A DNA stretch of 15,016 nucleotides from Candidatus Gerdarchaeota archaeon (GCA_016840905.1 JAEORM010000091.1:1-15016), one strand, 5' to 3'; shown: positions 1-6,781, counted from the first letter of the stretch. Numbers and translations are program-made. The notes: generated by a model from the letters alone, not told the origin.

Positions 1-1
1 A

Positions 2-1009
2 CCTCTAACATACATACCAAATAATTATTTTGATATACCTTTAATAGGCTCAATATATTTTGGGGTAATAGATAGAGGGACTAGTCTACTGCAATTGAGA
101 TCAATTACAGGTTGTCCATTAAACTGTCCTTTTTGTTCAGTAGATGAAGGTCCTGTTTCAAAAACAAAATTAAGGGATTTTATTGTTGATACTGACTATT
201 TAGTTAATAGTTATAATTATGTTGTAAAAGAAAAGAATCTAAAACAGGCTGAAGCTCATTTAGACGGACAAGGCGAACCAATGGCATACCCATATTTACC
301 TGAATTGATTCAGAAGCTTTGGTTAAATGAATCAACTAAAATTATATCAATCCAAACGAATGGCTGGTTTTTGACAGAAAAATTAATTGATGAATTGGCA
401 GAAGTAAATCTATCAAGAATTAATTTATCAATTAATGCTATTGATTTAAAATTAGGAAAACATCTTGCTGGTCGAGGAGATTATCCACTCGAGAAGATTC
501 TTGGATTGGCTGAATATATTGTAAATTCTGGCATTTCATTATTAATCGCACCAATATGGATCCCTGAAATAAATGATGTTGATATCGAAAAAATAATTGA
601 GTTTTCTAGTAGAATTAATTCAAAAGAAAGGTATTTTCCTACATTAGGTATACAAAATTATCTTGTTCATAACGAAGGAAGGAATATCAAAGGACTTAAA
701 CAAAAAAATTTTGATGAATTTTATGGACAATTAAGAGAATACGAAAAGAAATACAATATACAAAATCTTGTATTGAAACAGCAGATGTTTAGAACCCAAC
801 ACTCAAAAATGATATCAAACCCAATGAAGGTTAATGAAATTGTTATTGGTGAAATTGTTCTACAAGGGCGATTAGAAGATGAAGTTATTGCCAAAGCTAA
901 AAATCGGTTAATTCATGTATCAAATGCATCAAATCTATCAATTGGGAAAAAAGTTAAACTACGTATAATTAGAAATCGTCATAATATCTTTTTTGCAATA
1001 CCTGTATGA
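2..1009 (+). CDS. radical SAM protein with C-terminal TRAM-like domain, COG2100-like (5' truncated by window edge)
   Basis: The reading frame is open from base 2, so the gene starts outside the window; the TTG at base 95 is an internal codon, because family-typical sequence (IYFGVIDRGTSLLQLRSITG) lies directly upstream and runs into the Cys motif. The motif GCPLNCPFC gives CxxxCxxC, the ligands of the SAM-binding [4Fe-4S] cluster. A TIM-barrel-like body follows (LDGQGEPMAYPYL, SIQTNGWFL, INLSINAID). The last ~60 residues (VNEIVIGEIVLQG through KVKLRIIRNRHNIFFAIPV) look like a small beta-barrel TRAM domain, known elsewhere as an RNA-binding module, which suggests an RNA substrate. The pattern matches the archaeal COG2100 radical SAM family, whose reaction is unknown to me. 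The stop lies 4 bp from the convergent pelota stop. Radical SAM assignment is firm; the substrate is not. Confidence 0.88.
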   Translation, partial: PLTYIPNNYFDIPLIGSIYFGVIDRGTSLLQLRSITGCPLNCPFCSVDEGPVSKTKLRDFIVDTDYLVNSYNYVVKEKNLKQAEAHLDGQGEPMAYPYLPELIQKLWLNESTKIISIQTNGWFLTEKLIDELAEVNLSRINLSINAIDLKLGKHLAGRGDYPLEKILGLAEYIVNSGISLLIAPIWIPEINDVDIEKIIEFSSRINSKERYFPTLGIQNYLVHNEGRNIKGLKQKNFDEFYGQLREYEKKYNIQNLVLKQQMFRTQHSKMISNPMKVNEIVIGEIVLQGRLEDEVIAKAKNRLIHVSNASNLSIGKKVKLRIIRNRHNIFFAIPV

Positions 1010-1013
1010 TGGA

Positions 1014-2117
1014 CTAATTTATTGGGAAACGTAAAAGGGCTATTTTTCCACCAAATTTTTCCACTTGCTTTCCTGCTTGATGGTTTTCACTCATAATGAC
1101 AATTTTTCCACCATTTTTTTGGACTAAACTAAGTAAATCATCTAATTGTTTTCTTTTGTCTTTTTCTTTCAATCGCAATTGATTATCTACCATTAGAAGT
1201 GTTTCTACCGCACCAAATTCCACTGCTTGTTTTATAGCTTCATCACCATAAGCAACTGTTCTTGTATTTTTGCCAAGTCGGCTCATAAATTCTTCTAGAT
1301 AAACAGCATCAAGGTTTGCTTGTTCTTCTTCCATTATTTTTCCAAGAATGTTCTTACTGATAATCTCACTAATTGCGCTTGGTCCTCCACAGCTAGCTGT
1401 TTCCATAATGATTTTTTCTAACGGTATTTTATTCTCATTTTTTCTATTTTTCAAATATTGATAATAATTATCTTTTGTGAAACCTGGTCCAGCTAAAACC
1501 ATTGATTTTGCATCCTGGAATTGGGTTGTATAAGCATCCTCTATAGCGAATGTTATTTTTGCGAAAAATTTCATTATCATTTCAGTTCGTATTTTTTCTT
1601 TTGTACCTGCTTTTTTAGGTATTCGCTCTTTAAAATGCACAATAATACTAGTTGAAAAAGCACTTACAGCAGCAATTGTTGCTTCACTATCATCTATTGC
1701 AACAATTAGTACTTTTGCCGTAGTAGTTTTTTTGACAGCATCTTCAATGCGGCTAACTTCTGCTTTGGACCAAGATTCCTTATAAATTGTTAATAAGGTA
1801 CCTATTTCGACATTGAAGGTATGATATGTTCCATATGAAATTAGATCATCAGGTCCTTCTGTTATTTTCCCCTTAATTCTTAATCGATTAGCAAATTCAT
1901 GGAATTTAACCTCTTCAACTTCAAGAGTTAAAACCATCGGAACTCTATCTCCTTTATCACTTTTACCCATATCATCTTCTTGTCTTACTCTTCTATAGGT
2001 TCTGGTTTTCACTAGATCATTGGGGAGAATTATATTATAAAGTACATAGAGATCATCTGTTGTTTCAGGAATTAAAGTAACAAATCCATTGATATATTTA
2101 CGCGATTTAATATTCAC
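1014..2117 (-). CDS. pelA: archaeal pelota (Dom34), ribosome-rescue / mRNA surveillance factor
   Basis: Full-length aPelota of about 367 residues, as usual for the family. In archaea it binds the empty A site of stalled ribosomes with aEF1A as delivery GTPase and with ABCE1 separates the subunits. The N-terminal Sm-like domain carries the typical ETTDDLYVLYNIILPNDLV and RTYRRVR stretch; the middle eRF1-like domain has VLIVAIDDSEATIA and VLAGPGFTKDNYYQYLK; the C-terminal domain has AYGDEAIKQAVEFGAVETLLM and GGKIVIMS. Start choice: a TTG at 2123 would leave only 2 bases after the Shine-Dalgarno-like TAGGT, while the GTG at 2117 has 8, so GTG is preferred; an in-frame TAA sits just upstream of the TTG. 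A TATA-like element lies 45-55 bp upstream. The neighbouring radical SAM stop is 4 bp away on the other strand, so 3' ends must overlap. Confidence 0.95.
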   Translation of the reverse strand: MNIKSRKYINGFVTLIPETTDDLYVLYNIILPNDLVKTRTYRRVRQEDDMGKSDKGDRVPMVLTLEVEEVKFHEFANRLRIKGKITEGPDDLISYGTYHTFNVEIGTLLTIYKESWSKAEVSRIEDAVKKTTTAKVLIVAIDDSEATIAAVSAFSTSIIVHFKERIPKKAGTKEKIRTEMIMKFFAKITFAIEDAYTTQFQDAKSMVLAGPGFTKDNYYQYLKNRKNENKIPLEKIIMETASCGGPSAISEIISKNILGKIMEEEQANLDAVYLEEFMSRLGKNTRTVAYGDEAIKQAVEFGAVETLLMVDNQLRLKEKDKRKQLDDLLSLVQKNGGKIVIMSENHQAGKQVEKFGGKIALLRFPIN

Positions 2118-2162
2118 AGCCAATTACCTACAAGATTCAACTCTACTTTGATTTCCTAACTA

Positions 2163-2172
2163 CATATAAATA
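2163..2172 (-). promoter_or_regulatory. TATA-box candidate for pelota
   Basis: On the minus strand this reads TATTTATATG. The expected transcription start about 25 nt downstream falls near 2142, giving a leader of about 25 nt that contains the TAGGT ribosome-binding sequence. Based on archaeal promoter geometry only. Confidence 0.4.
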
Positions 2173-2204
2173 GCTATTACAATTTGATATTTCTTATTAT
2201 AGCT

Positions 2205-2212
2205 AAAAAAAA
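2205..2212 (-). terminator. U-run terminator after the roadblock-like gene
   Basis: Eight consecutive T on the minus strand begin 4 bases after the TAA of the roadblock-like gene. Archaeal transcription ends commonly at such U-tracts without a hairpin. It would separate this gene from pelota, which has its own TATA-like element downstream. Confidence 0.5.
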
Positions 2213-2215
2213 GAT

Positions 2216-2599
2216 TTAGAAACTTTCTAATATAGCTTCAACTCGTCCAGCAAAATCTTTCATTAAACGATATCTTAGAGTTGATCTATCTGTTTCTTCT
2301 TTTATTAATATAACAATTGAATTTTCACTTTTAGTTTTGAAAACTAGAAAGAATCCATTTATCCCTTCGAGCATTACTCCTATTGGATCACCAATTTGAT
2401 AATGATTGGTTGTCATTTTTACTAAAGAGAAGAATTCTCTAACATAAGAACTAGTAAATTCTGTATCAACTTTTATTGAAGACCATTTTAATACTAATAA
2501 TCCAGAAGGTTCTATAACGATAACTGATTCTACGCCAGGATTTAAGGCATGTAAAACATTACATTCTTTTTCAAATCGAACATCTATAGATTGACTCAA
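2216..2599 (-). CDS. roadblock/LC7-like domain protein
   Basis: A 127-residue single-domain protein. The predicted order is an N-terminal helix, two strands around GVESVIVIEPSGLLVLKW, a long helix (SYVREFFSLVKMTT), then strands VMLEGINGFFLVFKT and SIVILIKEE and a final helix (MKDFAGRVEAILES). This alternation fits the roadblock/LC7 (longin-related) fold. Roadblock proteins are unusually numerous in Asgard archaea and are thought to act as dimers with small Ras-like GTPases, but no GTPase gene is seen nearby, so the partner is unknown. The TTG start is supported by a strong GAGAGG at ideal spacing; an ATG seven bases upstream is out of frame. It lies between the 54-aa mini-protein and pelota, each apparently with its own promoter. 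The fold is assigned by pattern, not by alignment. Confidence 0.7.
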   Translation of the reverse strand: MSQSIDVRFEKECNVLHALNPGVESVIVIEPSGLLVLKWSSIKVDTEFTSSYVREFFSLVKMTTNHYQIGDPIGVMLEGINGFFLVFKTKSENSIVILIKEETDRSTLRYRLMKDFAGRVEAILESF

Positions 2600-2607
2600 T
2601 ATTCATT

Positions 2608-2613
2608 CCTCTC
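2608..2613 (-). promoter_or_regulatory. Shine-Dalgarno site fixing a TTG start
   Basis: GAGAGG on the minus strand, 8 nt before TTG at 2599-2597. The ATG between them is in another frame, so this site decides for the TTG as the start of the roadblock-like gene. Confidence 0.65.
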
Positions 2614-2745
2614 GAACTATAATCATTGTATTTAATCCTAAAGCTAGAATTATCTGTTTTAAACAAAAGGATTTCTATATATTACTTTATCCATTCGACT
2701 AAAAAGCTAGTAAAATAAAAATAAATAGAAAATAAAAGAGTTAAT

Positions 2746-2752
2746 AAAAAAA
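2746..2752 (-). terminator. U-rich terminator region downstream of the 54-aa gene
   Basis: Seven consecutive T on the minus strand followed by further T-rich sequence (CTTTTATTTTC), 54-60 bases after the stop of the Cys-rich mini-gene. Suits an archaeal U-tract terminator; no hairpin is needed or clearly present. Confidence 0.35.
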
Positions 2753-2805
2753 TGAATAAAATCGTTAGCTAGTCCCATAGAACCTATAGGTGATTAGTTA
2801 AACGA

Positions 2806-2970
2806 TTATCCACAACCGGTGCAACCTGAACAGCTGCTGCACATAGACATGCTTTTAACATATTCTTCATAACATTCTTTGTGAACAGTAAGTGTTTGAT
2901 TGTCAGTAGTGTAAACCTCAAGGGTATCTTGGCCATCACTTATATCTTTATTGCATAATATACAAACCAT
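2806..2970 (-). CDS. 54-aa Cys-rich putative zinc/metal-binding mini-protein
   Basis: An ATG-initiated frame of 54 residues beginning MVCILCNKDISDGQDTLEVY and ending KSMSMCSSCSGCTGCG. It has an N-terminal CxxC (C3, C6), then H30 and C33 (HKEC) in the middle; these four could form one zinc site of treble-clef or zinc-ribbon type. The tail adds five ligands, C44, C47, C50, C53 in a strict CxxCxxCxxC spacing, and no residue follows except Gly. An in-frame TGA lies three codons upstream, so the start is fixed; an AGGT sequence 11 nt upstream is a weak ribosome site. A TATA-like AATTTATAAATG at about 3019-3030 could drive it. Cys enrichment, biased third positions and clean boundaries argue that it is real. 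I do not recognise the family; a metal-carrying, Fe-S or thiol-redox role are all possible. Confidence 0.72.
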   Translation of the reverse strand: MVCILCNKDISDGQDTLEVYTTDNQTLTVHKECYEEYVKSMSMCSSCSGCTGCG

Positions 2971-3071
2971 AGTAGATCACTACCTAATAGATATGATATT
3001 TTCATCTAAAAACTTATCATTTATAAATTAAAGCAAAAGTTGGTTAAAACAATAGAAATAAAAGCTACAAG

Positions 3072-3170
3072 AAAAAATGGTAAAACCTGACTGACACATA
3101 GGGGTATCAGTCAGGATTTGATCCCCGGAAATTTTAACTGCCGTACTTTTCCCCAAGAGATTCGACGGTT
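3072..3170 (-). ncRNA. candidate structured RNA with competing stems and a U-run (ncRNA or leader)
   Basis: This GC-richer patch lies in a 491-bp stretch (2971-3461) without protein genes. Reading the minus strand: a CCGT/ACGG pairing (3163-3166 region with 3141-3145), then GGGGATCA (3126-3119), then CCTGACTGA (3115-3107), CCCC (3104-3101), TCAGTCAGG (3094-3086), TTTT and, 4 nt later, TTTTTT. The two 9-base arms pair perfectly and are followed by U's, like an intrinsic terminator. GGGGATCA can instead pair with TGATACCCC, which would break that stem; with only GGGG:CCCC both could coexist as an H-type pseudoknot. A minus-strand TATA-like TTTAAATA at 3211-3218 lies upstream. It may be an independent RNA or an attenuated leader of the 54-aa gene (start 2970). 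No tRNA, 5S, SRP or RNase P signature was found. Strand choice rests on the U-run. Confidence 0.35.
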
Positions 3171-3185
3171 GATTTGCTGTTTACT

Positions 3186-3205
3186 CAATCATTTGGAAAT
3201 GATTG
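3186..3205. repeat. 9+9 bp near-perfect DNA palindrome (operator candidate)
   Basis: Arms CAATCATTT and AAATGATTG are perfect inverted repeats separated by only GG. With a 2-base spacer this favours a dimeric DNA-binding protein site over an RNA hairpin. It lies just downstream of the minus-strand TATA-like element at 3211-3218, where a repressor would cover the expected start of the structured RNA. Confidence 0.45.
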
Positions 3206-3338
3206 GGCCATATTTAAATAATATACAAAACAAATTTATTAGTTGTTGTTCTACAAAGTGTTTTTAAAACAATCCCTTAGAACCCTTCTTTTTCAATTTT
3301 AGGGTTTTAAAACTATTCTTTTTTTTGGTTGCTTTTAA

Positions 3339-3353
3339 TCGAAACTTTAAATA
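3339..3353 (+). promoter_or_regulatory. BRE/TATA promoter candidate for the tandem winged-helix gene
   Basis: TCGAAACTTTAAATA: a CGAAA BRE-like element directly before TTTAAATA. Expected start of transcription is near 3375, leaving a leader of about 85 nt. The 13-mer CTTTAAATAATAA of this promoter (3345-3357) recurs exactly at 3429-3441, close to the gene start, which may be a second promoter or a protein site. Confidence 0.45.
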
Positions 3354-3395
3354 ATAACCAAGGAGTTGTTTTTTTAGAAATTTGTGACATAAATA

Positions 3396-3418
3396 TTATT
3401 CCGTCTTTTTTCGGAATA
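3396..3418 (+). promoter_or_regulatory. inverted repeat in the leader (possible operator)
   Basis: TATTCCG (3397-3403) and CGGAATA (3412-3418) are perfect 7-bp arms around eight pyrimidines. The element sits between the BRE/TATA candidate and the start of a DNA-binding-type protein, a usual place for autoregulation. Its reverse complement resembles a sequence at 9536-9560. Confidence 0.35.
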
Positions 3419-3461
3419 TCAATAATTTCTTTAAATAATAAATAGAGGAAAGGTTGAAAAT

Positions 3462-5150
3462 TTGACAATAAATGAGAATTTTTTCACTCAATTAGAAACT
3501 CAACTTTTTAATAAAATAAAATTTATAGAAAATTTTGGTATTTCAACCAAATATCTTCCTAAAAGAGTCGAACCTGGCATTGGTTCAGAATTAAATCTTG
3601 AAAGTAAATGGAGTAAATTTCTAGGAGAGACACTTTTTATTAATCAAAATCTGTTACAGAATAAAACTTATCGAGAAGCTATTTTATGGAGGGAAGCTCT
3701 TTTTTTATTTGTTCAACCTTTAATGAGAGATTCATGGTGGATTCGTATATTAGCGAATGCTTTCCCTCTAACTGTAAAATTAAGTACCTCTGAACAGAAT
3801 GCTTGGATGCAGCTTTGGTCAGATGTTTCTGAAGAACATAAAGGTATAATTGATAAAATCCTTACAATAGTTGCTTCAGCTGGCTCAGAAGGGCTAATTA
3901 AGATTCTAAAACAAAGTCTGTATCATATATTAATGAAATATGAAGATAATGTTAAACTGGGAATTAAGGGAATTAAGATTTCTGAATTGGATCCACATGA
4001 ATTTGAAATTATTATTACTAATATTCAAAATGAATCGATTACTATTTCAAAAAGCACAATTGATATTATGGAAATTGTACTAATAAAGCAAACTATTAGT
4101 CCTTCTGTTATAAGTCAATTCACTAATAAACATCCGACAACAATTGCTAAAATAATTAATAAATTATTAGCATTGAAAATTTTAAAACATGACTTCAGTA
4201 TTGATTATTCAAAATGTGGTTTAACCCAATACATTGTTTTGCTGATTTGTACCAAAAGCCAAAGTGTTTTGTTCCAATCTATGCCTAAAAATCCCTTTTT
4301 ATATTCACATAAATTTAATTGTCTAAATACTTGTGTAATTACCCAATATTATGTTGCACCAAAATCTGAATTATTTTATGAAAAGCTAGTTGAATATGGT
4401 AAGGAGTTAAAGCAAAATAATAAAATTGTTGATTTCTATGCTTTTGAAATAATTGATTCCTACAGAAGTTATTTATTCGAATATTTTGATACAAAAACAA
4501 AAAATCAAACGATTAATATTAATGATTTAGCTATCGAAAGTGGTTTGTTTGATCCTGAAAGTAATAAGATAAATCAAGATTCATCTTCATTAGGTAATAT
4601 AATTGTTCCATCGAGAGCCATTAATTCAAAACAAGTTGAATTAGATTTAATTGATATAGATATACTAAATCAATTTCAATTAGGTACAAGTAATAGAAGA
4701 AATATTCAGAAGAATATTAACAAAGATATGAATGAAATAGTTCGTAGAATTAATGATTTATTTGAAAAAGAAATTTTATATGAAAACATAATTGCCTATT
4801 TACCTGAAAGTGCAGGTGAAATCATTTTTTATATTGAAGATAAACCAATGAATAAATCAGATAAATCTAACACTTCTTTGGTAGAAAGAATAACGAATTT
4901 TAGTTATTATTTACCAAATGTTTATCTAAGTAAAATTAAGGGAACTTTTAACGGAATTCTCTTATATTCTTATCTTCCTTATTCCACTGCATTACAATTA
5001 GCAGATTTCTTCAATTGGTTTCTACCAGCGAATAAGAATAATCAAATAATTTTAGGGCAATCTACCTTCCAAAAATATAGAGGAAAATTTGATGAATCAC
5101 GATTTGATAATGGAAAATGGATCTTTTATGAGGATGATTTCTCTATTTAA
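3462..5150 (+). CDS. large tandem winged-helix protein, probable transcription regulator
   Basis: 562 residues. The N-terminal ~190 residues are mostly helical, with an aromatic stretch (LWREALFLFVQPLMRDSWWIR, ~75-95), and I do not recognise them. A first helix-turn-helix is seen at ~198-245 (STIDIMEIVLIKQ, ISPSVISQFTNKHPTTIAKIINKLLALKIL), followed by a ~100-residue alpha/beta segment. A second similar unit starts at ~393 (VELDLIDIDILNQFQLG, NRRNIQKNINKDMNEIVRRI) with its own alpha/beta tail. The order HTH then alpha/beta, seen twice, recalls Lrp/AsnC regulators joined in one chain. The TTG start is supported by AAAGG at 8 nt; an out-of-frame TTG lies between. An inverted repeat in the leader suggests autoregulation. 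No transmembrane segment is seen. The stop is 1 bp from the convergent thyX stop. Family and targets are unknown. Confidence 0.75.
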   Translation: MTINENFFTQLETQLFNKIKFIENFGISTKYLPKRVEPGIGSELNLESKWSKFLGETLFINQNLLQNKTYREAILWREALFLFVQPLMRDSWWIRILANAFPLTVKLSTSEQNAWMQLWSDVSEEHKGIIDKILTIVASAGSEGLIKILKQSLYHILMKYEDNVKLGIKGIKISELDPHEFEIIITNIQNESITISKSTIDIMEIVLIKQTISPSVISQFTNKHPTTIAKIINKLLALKILKHDFSIDYSKCGLTQYIVLLICTKSQSVLFQSMPKNPFLYSHKFNCLNTCVITQYYVAPKSELFYEKLVEYGKELKQNNKIVDFYAFEIIDSYRSYLFEYFDTKTKNQTININDLAIESGLFDPESNKINQDSSSLGNIIVPSRAINSKQVELDLIDIDILNQFQLGTSNRRNIQKNINKDMNEIVRRINDLFEKEILYENIIAYLPESAGEIIFYIEDKPMNKSDKSNTSLVERITNFSYYLPNVYLSKIKGTFNGILLYSYLPYSTALQLADFFNWFLPANKNNQIILGQSTFQKYRGKFDESRFDNGKWIFYEDDFSI

Positions 5151-5151
5151 A

Positions 5152-5868
5152 TCATCTTGAATTTCTTTTTTCTTTAGGTAGATATTCTATTGTTTTGCCT
5201 GTTATAATTGTACCTTCTTCTAGCTCTAAAGATACTGGATCACCACATTTTTCTGGGCAACCACGTTCACATCTCGGTGTCCACCAATTGAATAAAGCTG
5301 GAGCAACATCATTTACCAAATAAAACATCATTTTTGCCATACGACGAATTTCCCATTGAGCACGGCTACAAATCCTAAAATTGAAGAAATTCCACAAGGT
5401 TCTTGTGTTCATTGATACGATAATGGCTGATTTTGTTGCGTTGGGTAAAAAGTACCTTGAATCTTCAAGTGCAATGCCAAGTTCATCTAGCTCTTTTCTC
5501 ACCTTAATAGTTTCATTCAAGAAGTCATGTGCAATTTTTCGTGCTTTGGGATTTTCTAGTATTGAATCTGGAATTACTGCCCAATCCTTTTCGTTTGTTT
5601 CTAATGGATCTGCATATCTTTGACTTTCTTGGGAGTATGAAGCAATCCTATGTCTTACTAATTGATGTGTTGTAACTCTGCTAATACCGGTAATTCTAAA
5701 AGTGAAATTTACATGTTCAGCAACTGATTCATGACCTGAATCAACTACTCGTCTAACTAAATCTTGATTTACAGGTTCTGTTAAATTTATACTTTTATTC
5801 CCACGACACATTCGAATAGCAATTTCAGCTAATTTTTCGTTCGGATGATTTAGTAATTCCACTTTCAT
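5152..5868 (-). CDS. thyX: flavin-dependent thymidylate synthase
   Basis: Makes dTMP from dUMP using methylene-tetrahydrofolate as carbon donor, FAD and NAD(P)H; replaces ThyA. The ThyX signature RHRX7S is present as RHRIASYSQES at residues 72-82, followed by QRY. Also typical are GHESVAEHVNFTF (45-57, flavin/dUMP region) and the C-terminal half NTRTLWNFFNFRICSRAQWEIRRMA. Length 238 fits the family (about 210-250). A C-terminal CERGCPEKCGDP adds three Cys, seen in some members, possibly for metal binding. ATG start with GGTG about 7 nt upstream; an in-frame upstream extension is not needed. A TATA-like element at 5912-5923 and a ~105-bp gap to the ferredoxin-like gene suggest its own promoter. 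The 3' end overlaps transcripts of the opposing winged-helix gene. Confidence 0.97.
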   Translation of the reverse strand: MKVELLNHPNEKLAEIAIRMCRGNKSINLTEPVNQDLVRRVVDSGHESVAEHVNFTFRITGISRVTTHQLVRHRIASYSQESQRYADPLETNEKDWAVIPDSILENPKARKIAHDFLNETIKVRKELDELGIALEDSRYFLPNATKSAIIVSMNTRTLWNFFNFRICSRAQWEIRRMAKMMFYLVNDVAPALFNWWTPRCERGCPEKCGDPVSLELEEGTIITGKTIEYLPKEKRNSR

Positions 5869-5911
5869 AATTTAACACCATATTTTAGTGACACATAAGC
5901 AAATGATACAT

Positions 5912-5923
5912 GATATATTTAAT
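5912..5923 (-). promoter_or_regulatory. TATA-box candidate for thyX
   Basis: Minus-strand ATTAAATATATC. A start of transcription near 5890 would leave a ~22-nt leader carrying the GGTG ribosome-binding sequence before ATG at 5868. Confidence 0.45.
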
Positions 5924-5974
5924 AATCTATTGTATTATTTTAACTTCTGAATTTGTACATCAATTTGATTAAAT

Positions 5975-6751
5975 TTAATTTCTTCTTTTTAATCTTAATG
6001 CCATATTTTCACAACTCGAAATACATAATCCACAACCTGAACATTTTTCTTTATCAAAAATTATTTTGTTATTTGCGATTACTAAAGCTCCAAAATAACA
6101 TCTTTCAACACAAAGATGACAATTTTTACATAATTCTTCATTGTGAGTTGCAATAAAATTACTTGGAATGGCTACTCCATGAAAATTATATTCAATGGCA
6201 TTTTTTAGCATGACACAACAACAAGGACAACAGCAGCATATAACATAAACATAATCTGAATTTGGAGATGTTAATAATTGATGAACTAATCCTCGTTTAT
6301 TAGTATCATATAATAATTTCTCAATTTCATCATGTGAGCTACTTTTCAATGGGATTTTTTTACCCAATTCATCTAAATGTTTTGCTGTGCCAATATGAAT
6401 ACATGTCCAAAGAGGATTATCACAGTTATGATATTTGGTTCTACAATAACAATAACCGATACTAACAGCAGGCATTCTTCTAATGATATTTACAATTTCC
6501 TCAGTAGGAGCTACAAATGATGACCCTTCGATTTTAACATTCAGAGGAATGATCTTACTGCCATAGAAAAGGGTAAAATTTTTCATCATTCGCTTATGTG
6601 AACCTGGTTTAATATATTTATCAATAAAATAAATCCATTCCAACAAAGGTACCTCAATGAATGCGAGGATAGATCCAATAAATTTACCGATTTTAGGATA
6701 CTTAGCGAGAAATAATATTATCCTCTGTAGGCTTGAAATTATTGGACCCAT
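5975..6751 (-). CDS. Cys-rich 2x[4Fe-4S] ferredoxin-type protein
   Basis: 258 residues. The C-terminus holds two CxxCxxCxxxC motifs, C208-C211-C214-C218 and C237-C240-C243-C247, so two [4Fe-4S] clusters as in bacterial-type ferredoxins. Upstream is a second Cys-rich module: C101, C103, C110, C117, then the run ICCCCPCCCVM with seven Cys at 172-175 and 177-179, so 19 Cys in all. Similar proteins with an N-terminal domain, a Cys-run and a C-terminal ferredoxin pair occur in anaerobes, with unclear function; an electron-transfer role is inferred. Residues 1-45 are hydrophobic/amphipathic (IILFLAKYP, FIGSILAFIEVPLLEWIYFI), perhaps for membrane attachment, without a clear signal peptide. ATG start at 6751, 30 bp after the pyrophosphatase stop, so probably co-transcribed with it; no functional link is evident. 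Confidence 0.85.
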   Translation of the reverse strand: MGPIISSLQRIILFLAKYPKIGKFIGSILAFIEVPLLEWIYFIDKYIKPGSHKRMMKNFTLFYGSKIIPLNVKIEGSSFVAPTEEIVNIIRRMPAVSIGYCYCRTKYHNCDNPLWTCIHIGTAKHLDELGKKIPLKSSSHDEIEKLLYDTNKRGLVHQLLTSPNSDYVYVICCCCPCCCVMLKNAIEYNFHGVAIPSNFIATHNEELCKNCHLCVERCYFGALVIANNKIIFDKEKCSGCGLCISSCENMALRLKRRN

Positions 6752-6781
6752 TTTATTTCACAAATTTTCTAGATAGTATTG

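Noticed and set aside
3060..3210. Possible intron-containing tRNA gene in the GC-richer intergenic patch
   Set aside because: No T-arm with G-TTCRANY-C, no D-arm and no 7-bp acceptor stem could be placed on either strand.
3281..3306. AACCCT/AGGGTT inverted repeat with a 14-nt pyrimidine-rich loop
   Set aside because: Only six base pairs with a long spacer and no gene end nearby; compatible with chance.
5381..5623. Plus-strand 80-codon open frame
   Set aside because: Lies wholly inside thyX on the opposite strand; thyX is unambiguous.
5953..6156. Plus-strand 67-codon open frame rich in Phe, Leu and Asn
   Set aside because: Mostly antisense to the ferredoxin domain; no ribosome site or family features.
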